DNA of 64,000 nt. It comes from Heloderma charlesbogerti (Eukaryota > Chordata > Lepidosauria > Squamata > Helodermatidae). Under the pieces are notes generated by a model. That model did not search any database. It was given only the letters and a program-made list of their open reading frames with translations, and was not told the origin of the DNA. Within the stretch, counting starts at the first letter, position 1. Each line of letters begins with the position of its first letter. Both the position numbers and the translations under genes were made by a program. This document shows positions 63,424 through 64,000 of this stretch, one piece after another. Location: positions 558,001 through 622,000 of the forward strand of contig JANEZZ010002064.1 of assembly GCA_026122225.1 (NCBI GenBank), given 5' to 3'.

Positions 63424-63576
63424 CCCCCCCATTAAGTTACGCCATCTGAGTTGCAGCCTCATTTACTTTGAAACTTCATTTATCCTAATTGCAAACACCT
63501 GGAGCGGCACACCATTTTTGTCCCCTCTCCCTTTCTTTTCATAGCCTTTAGATTTGTTGTTGTTTCTCTGGGGATT
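62915..63576. other. Unassigned; (TC)n at 63391-63420
   Basis: A run of about fifteen TC units. No gene is recognised. Confidence 0.5.
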
Positions 63577-63670
63577 TCTACACCAGCCTAAAATCCTGCA
63601 TTTAAAATGGGGCTTTCCACTTCCGTTTTAAATGCAGGATCACAACTGATTCCCTTTACACGCGCTTCCT
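63577..63670. repeat. Repeat with 'AAATCCTGCATTTAAAA' hairpin, copy 2
   Basis: TCTACACCAGCCTAAAATCC and TGCATTTAAAATGGGGCTTT face TCCGTTTTAAATGCAGGATC. It matches 45365-45460. Confidence 0.75.
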
Positions 63671-64000
63671 TCTCTGTAGATGGCCATTCCCATAGCATTA
63701 TGTTCCTGTGAAGAGGCATTACACATGCTCCAGGTTCAGTGATATTTGCTCCTGGGTTCCTGGTGGATGGGGACTGACACGCGGACAGCCCCACCATCGA
63801 TCTCCCCAAGCCCTGCCGCCCTCTTCCATGCTTTTGGTCAGTCCCTGCCACTCAGCCCCTCTGCTGCTCCTCCGCTGTGCCGCCCCCCTCGCTGCCGCGC
63901 TGCCGCTCTGTTTTGAACAGGTAGGCTGAAAATGGCGAGGAGCCAAAATGGTGCAGGAACTGGAAGGCTGAACGCCCATCAGACCTTTGTCACCACCTTC
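63671..64000. other. G+C-rich end of window, nothing recognised
   Basis: CGCCCCCCTCGCTGCCGCGC and related sequence. I could not match it to the next TP53INP2 exon, which should encode a SWFVTPP-type block. Confidence 0.4.

Noticed and set aside
1..64000. CRISPR array, bacterial operon, phage or toxin-antitoxin system
   Set aside because: No regularly spaced direct repeats, ribosome-binding sites or compact gene order; the sequence is a repeat-rich vertebrate genome.

Overview
The window looks like a squamate reptile (lizard or snake) nuclear genome. The evidence is its mobile-element mix: several BovB (RTE-clade) LINE copies, a Sauria-type tRNA SINE carrying a BovB tail, CR1 and L2-like LINE fragments, tRNA-derived SINEs, and many short palindromic DNA transposons with 8-bp target duplications. 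Species cannot be named from sequence alone. Most long open frames are fragments of transposons, not host genes.

The only host gene I can support is the 5' part of TP53INP2 (DOR) on the + strand. Its first coding exon is 51712-52073, with ATG at 51950. It encodes MFQRLTSLFF and the LC3-interacting motif WLII at residues 35-38, then splices in phase 1. A CpG-rich block at about 28940-29480, followed by a GTAAGT donor at 29720, is probably the promoter and non-coding exon 1. That would give a first intron of about 22 kb. The remaining coding exons are not in the window and should lie beyond 64000. Intron 1 keeps a repeat-poor stretch (29860-32220) with a paired CRE / octamer cluster at 31546-31587.

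Layout. 1-12.6 kb: G+C-rich MITEs, a broken LINE whose C-terminus resembles a zinc finger (minus strand), a Sauria SINE, MIR-like SINEs, a BovB tail, and a nested pair of hAT-like elements (7529-8607). 12.7-22.5 kb: CR1 fragment, probable solo LTR (14473-15121), internally deleted mariner-like element (15446-16266), MITEs and a tRNA-Ala SINE. 22.6-25.8 kb: a full-length BovB LINE with target duplication, one frame interrupted by four stops. 26-29 kb: MITEs. 29-52 kb: TP53INP2 promoter and intron 1, with BovB fragments, CR1 3' ends and foldback elements. 52-64 kb: TP53INP2 intron 2, holding hAT-like insertions, foldbacks, a complete but dead Tc1 element (59306-60949) and a CR1 reverse-transcriptase fragment (about 61860-62910).

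The most unusual object is a hAT-like element seen twice (7910-8599 and 52984-53540, each with an 8-bp duplication). It carries two or three 34-bp palindromes of the form TGATAGG(C/T)TACGTAA...TAGCCTATCA, plus outward-facing consensus splice donors near both ends. I see no defence system, CRISPR array, rRNA or functional tRNA gene.
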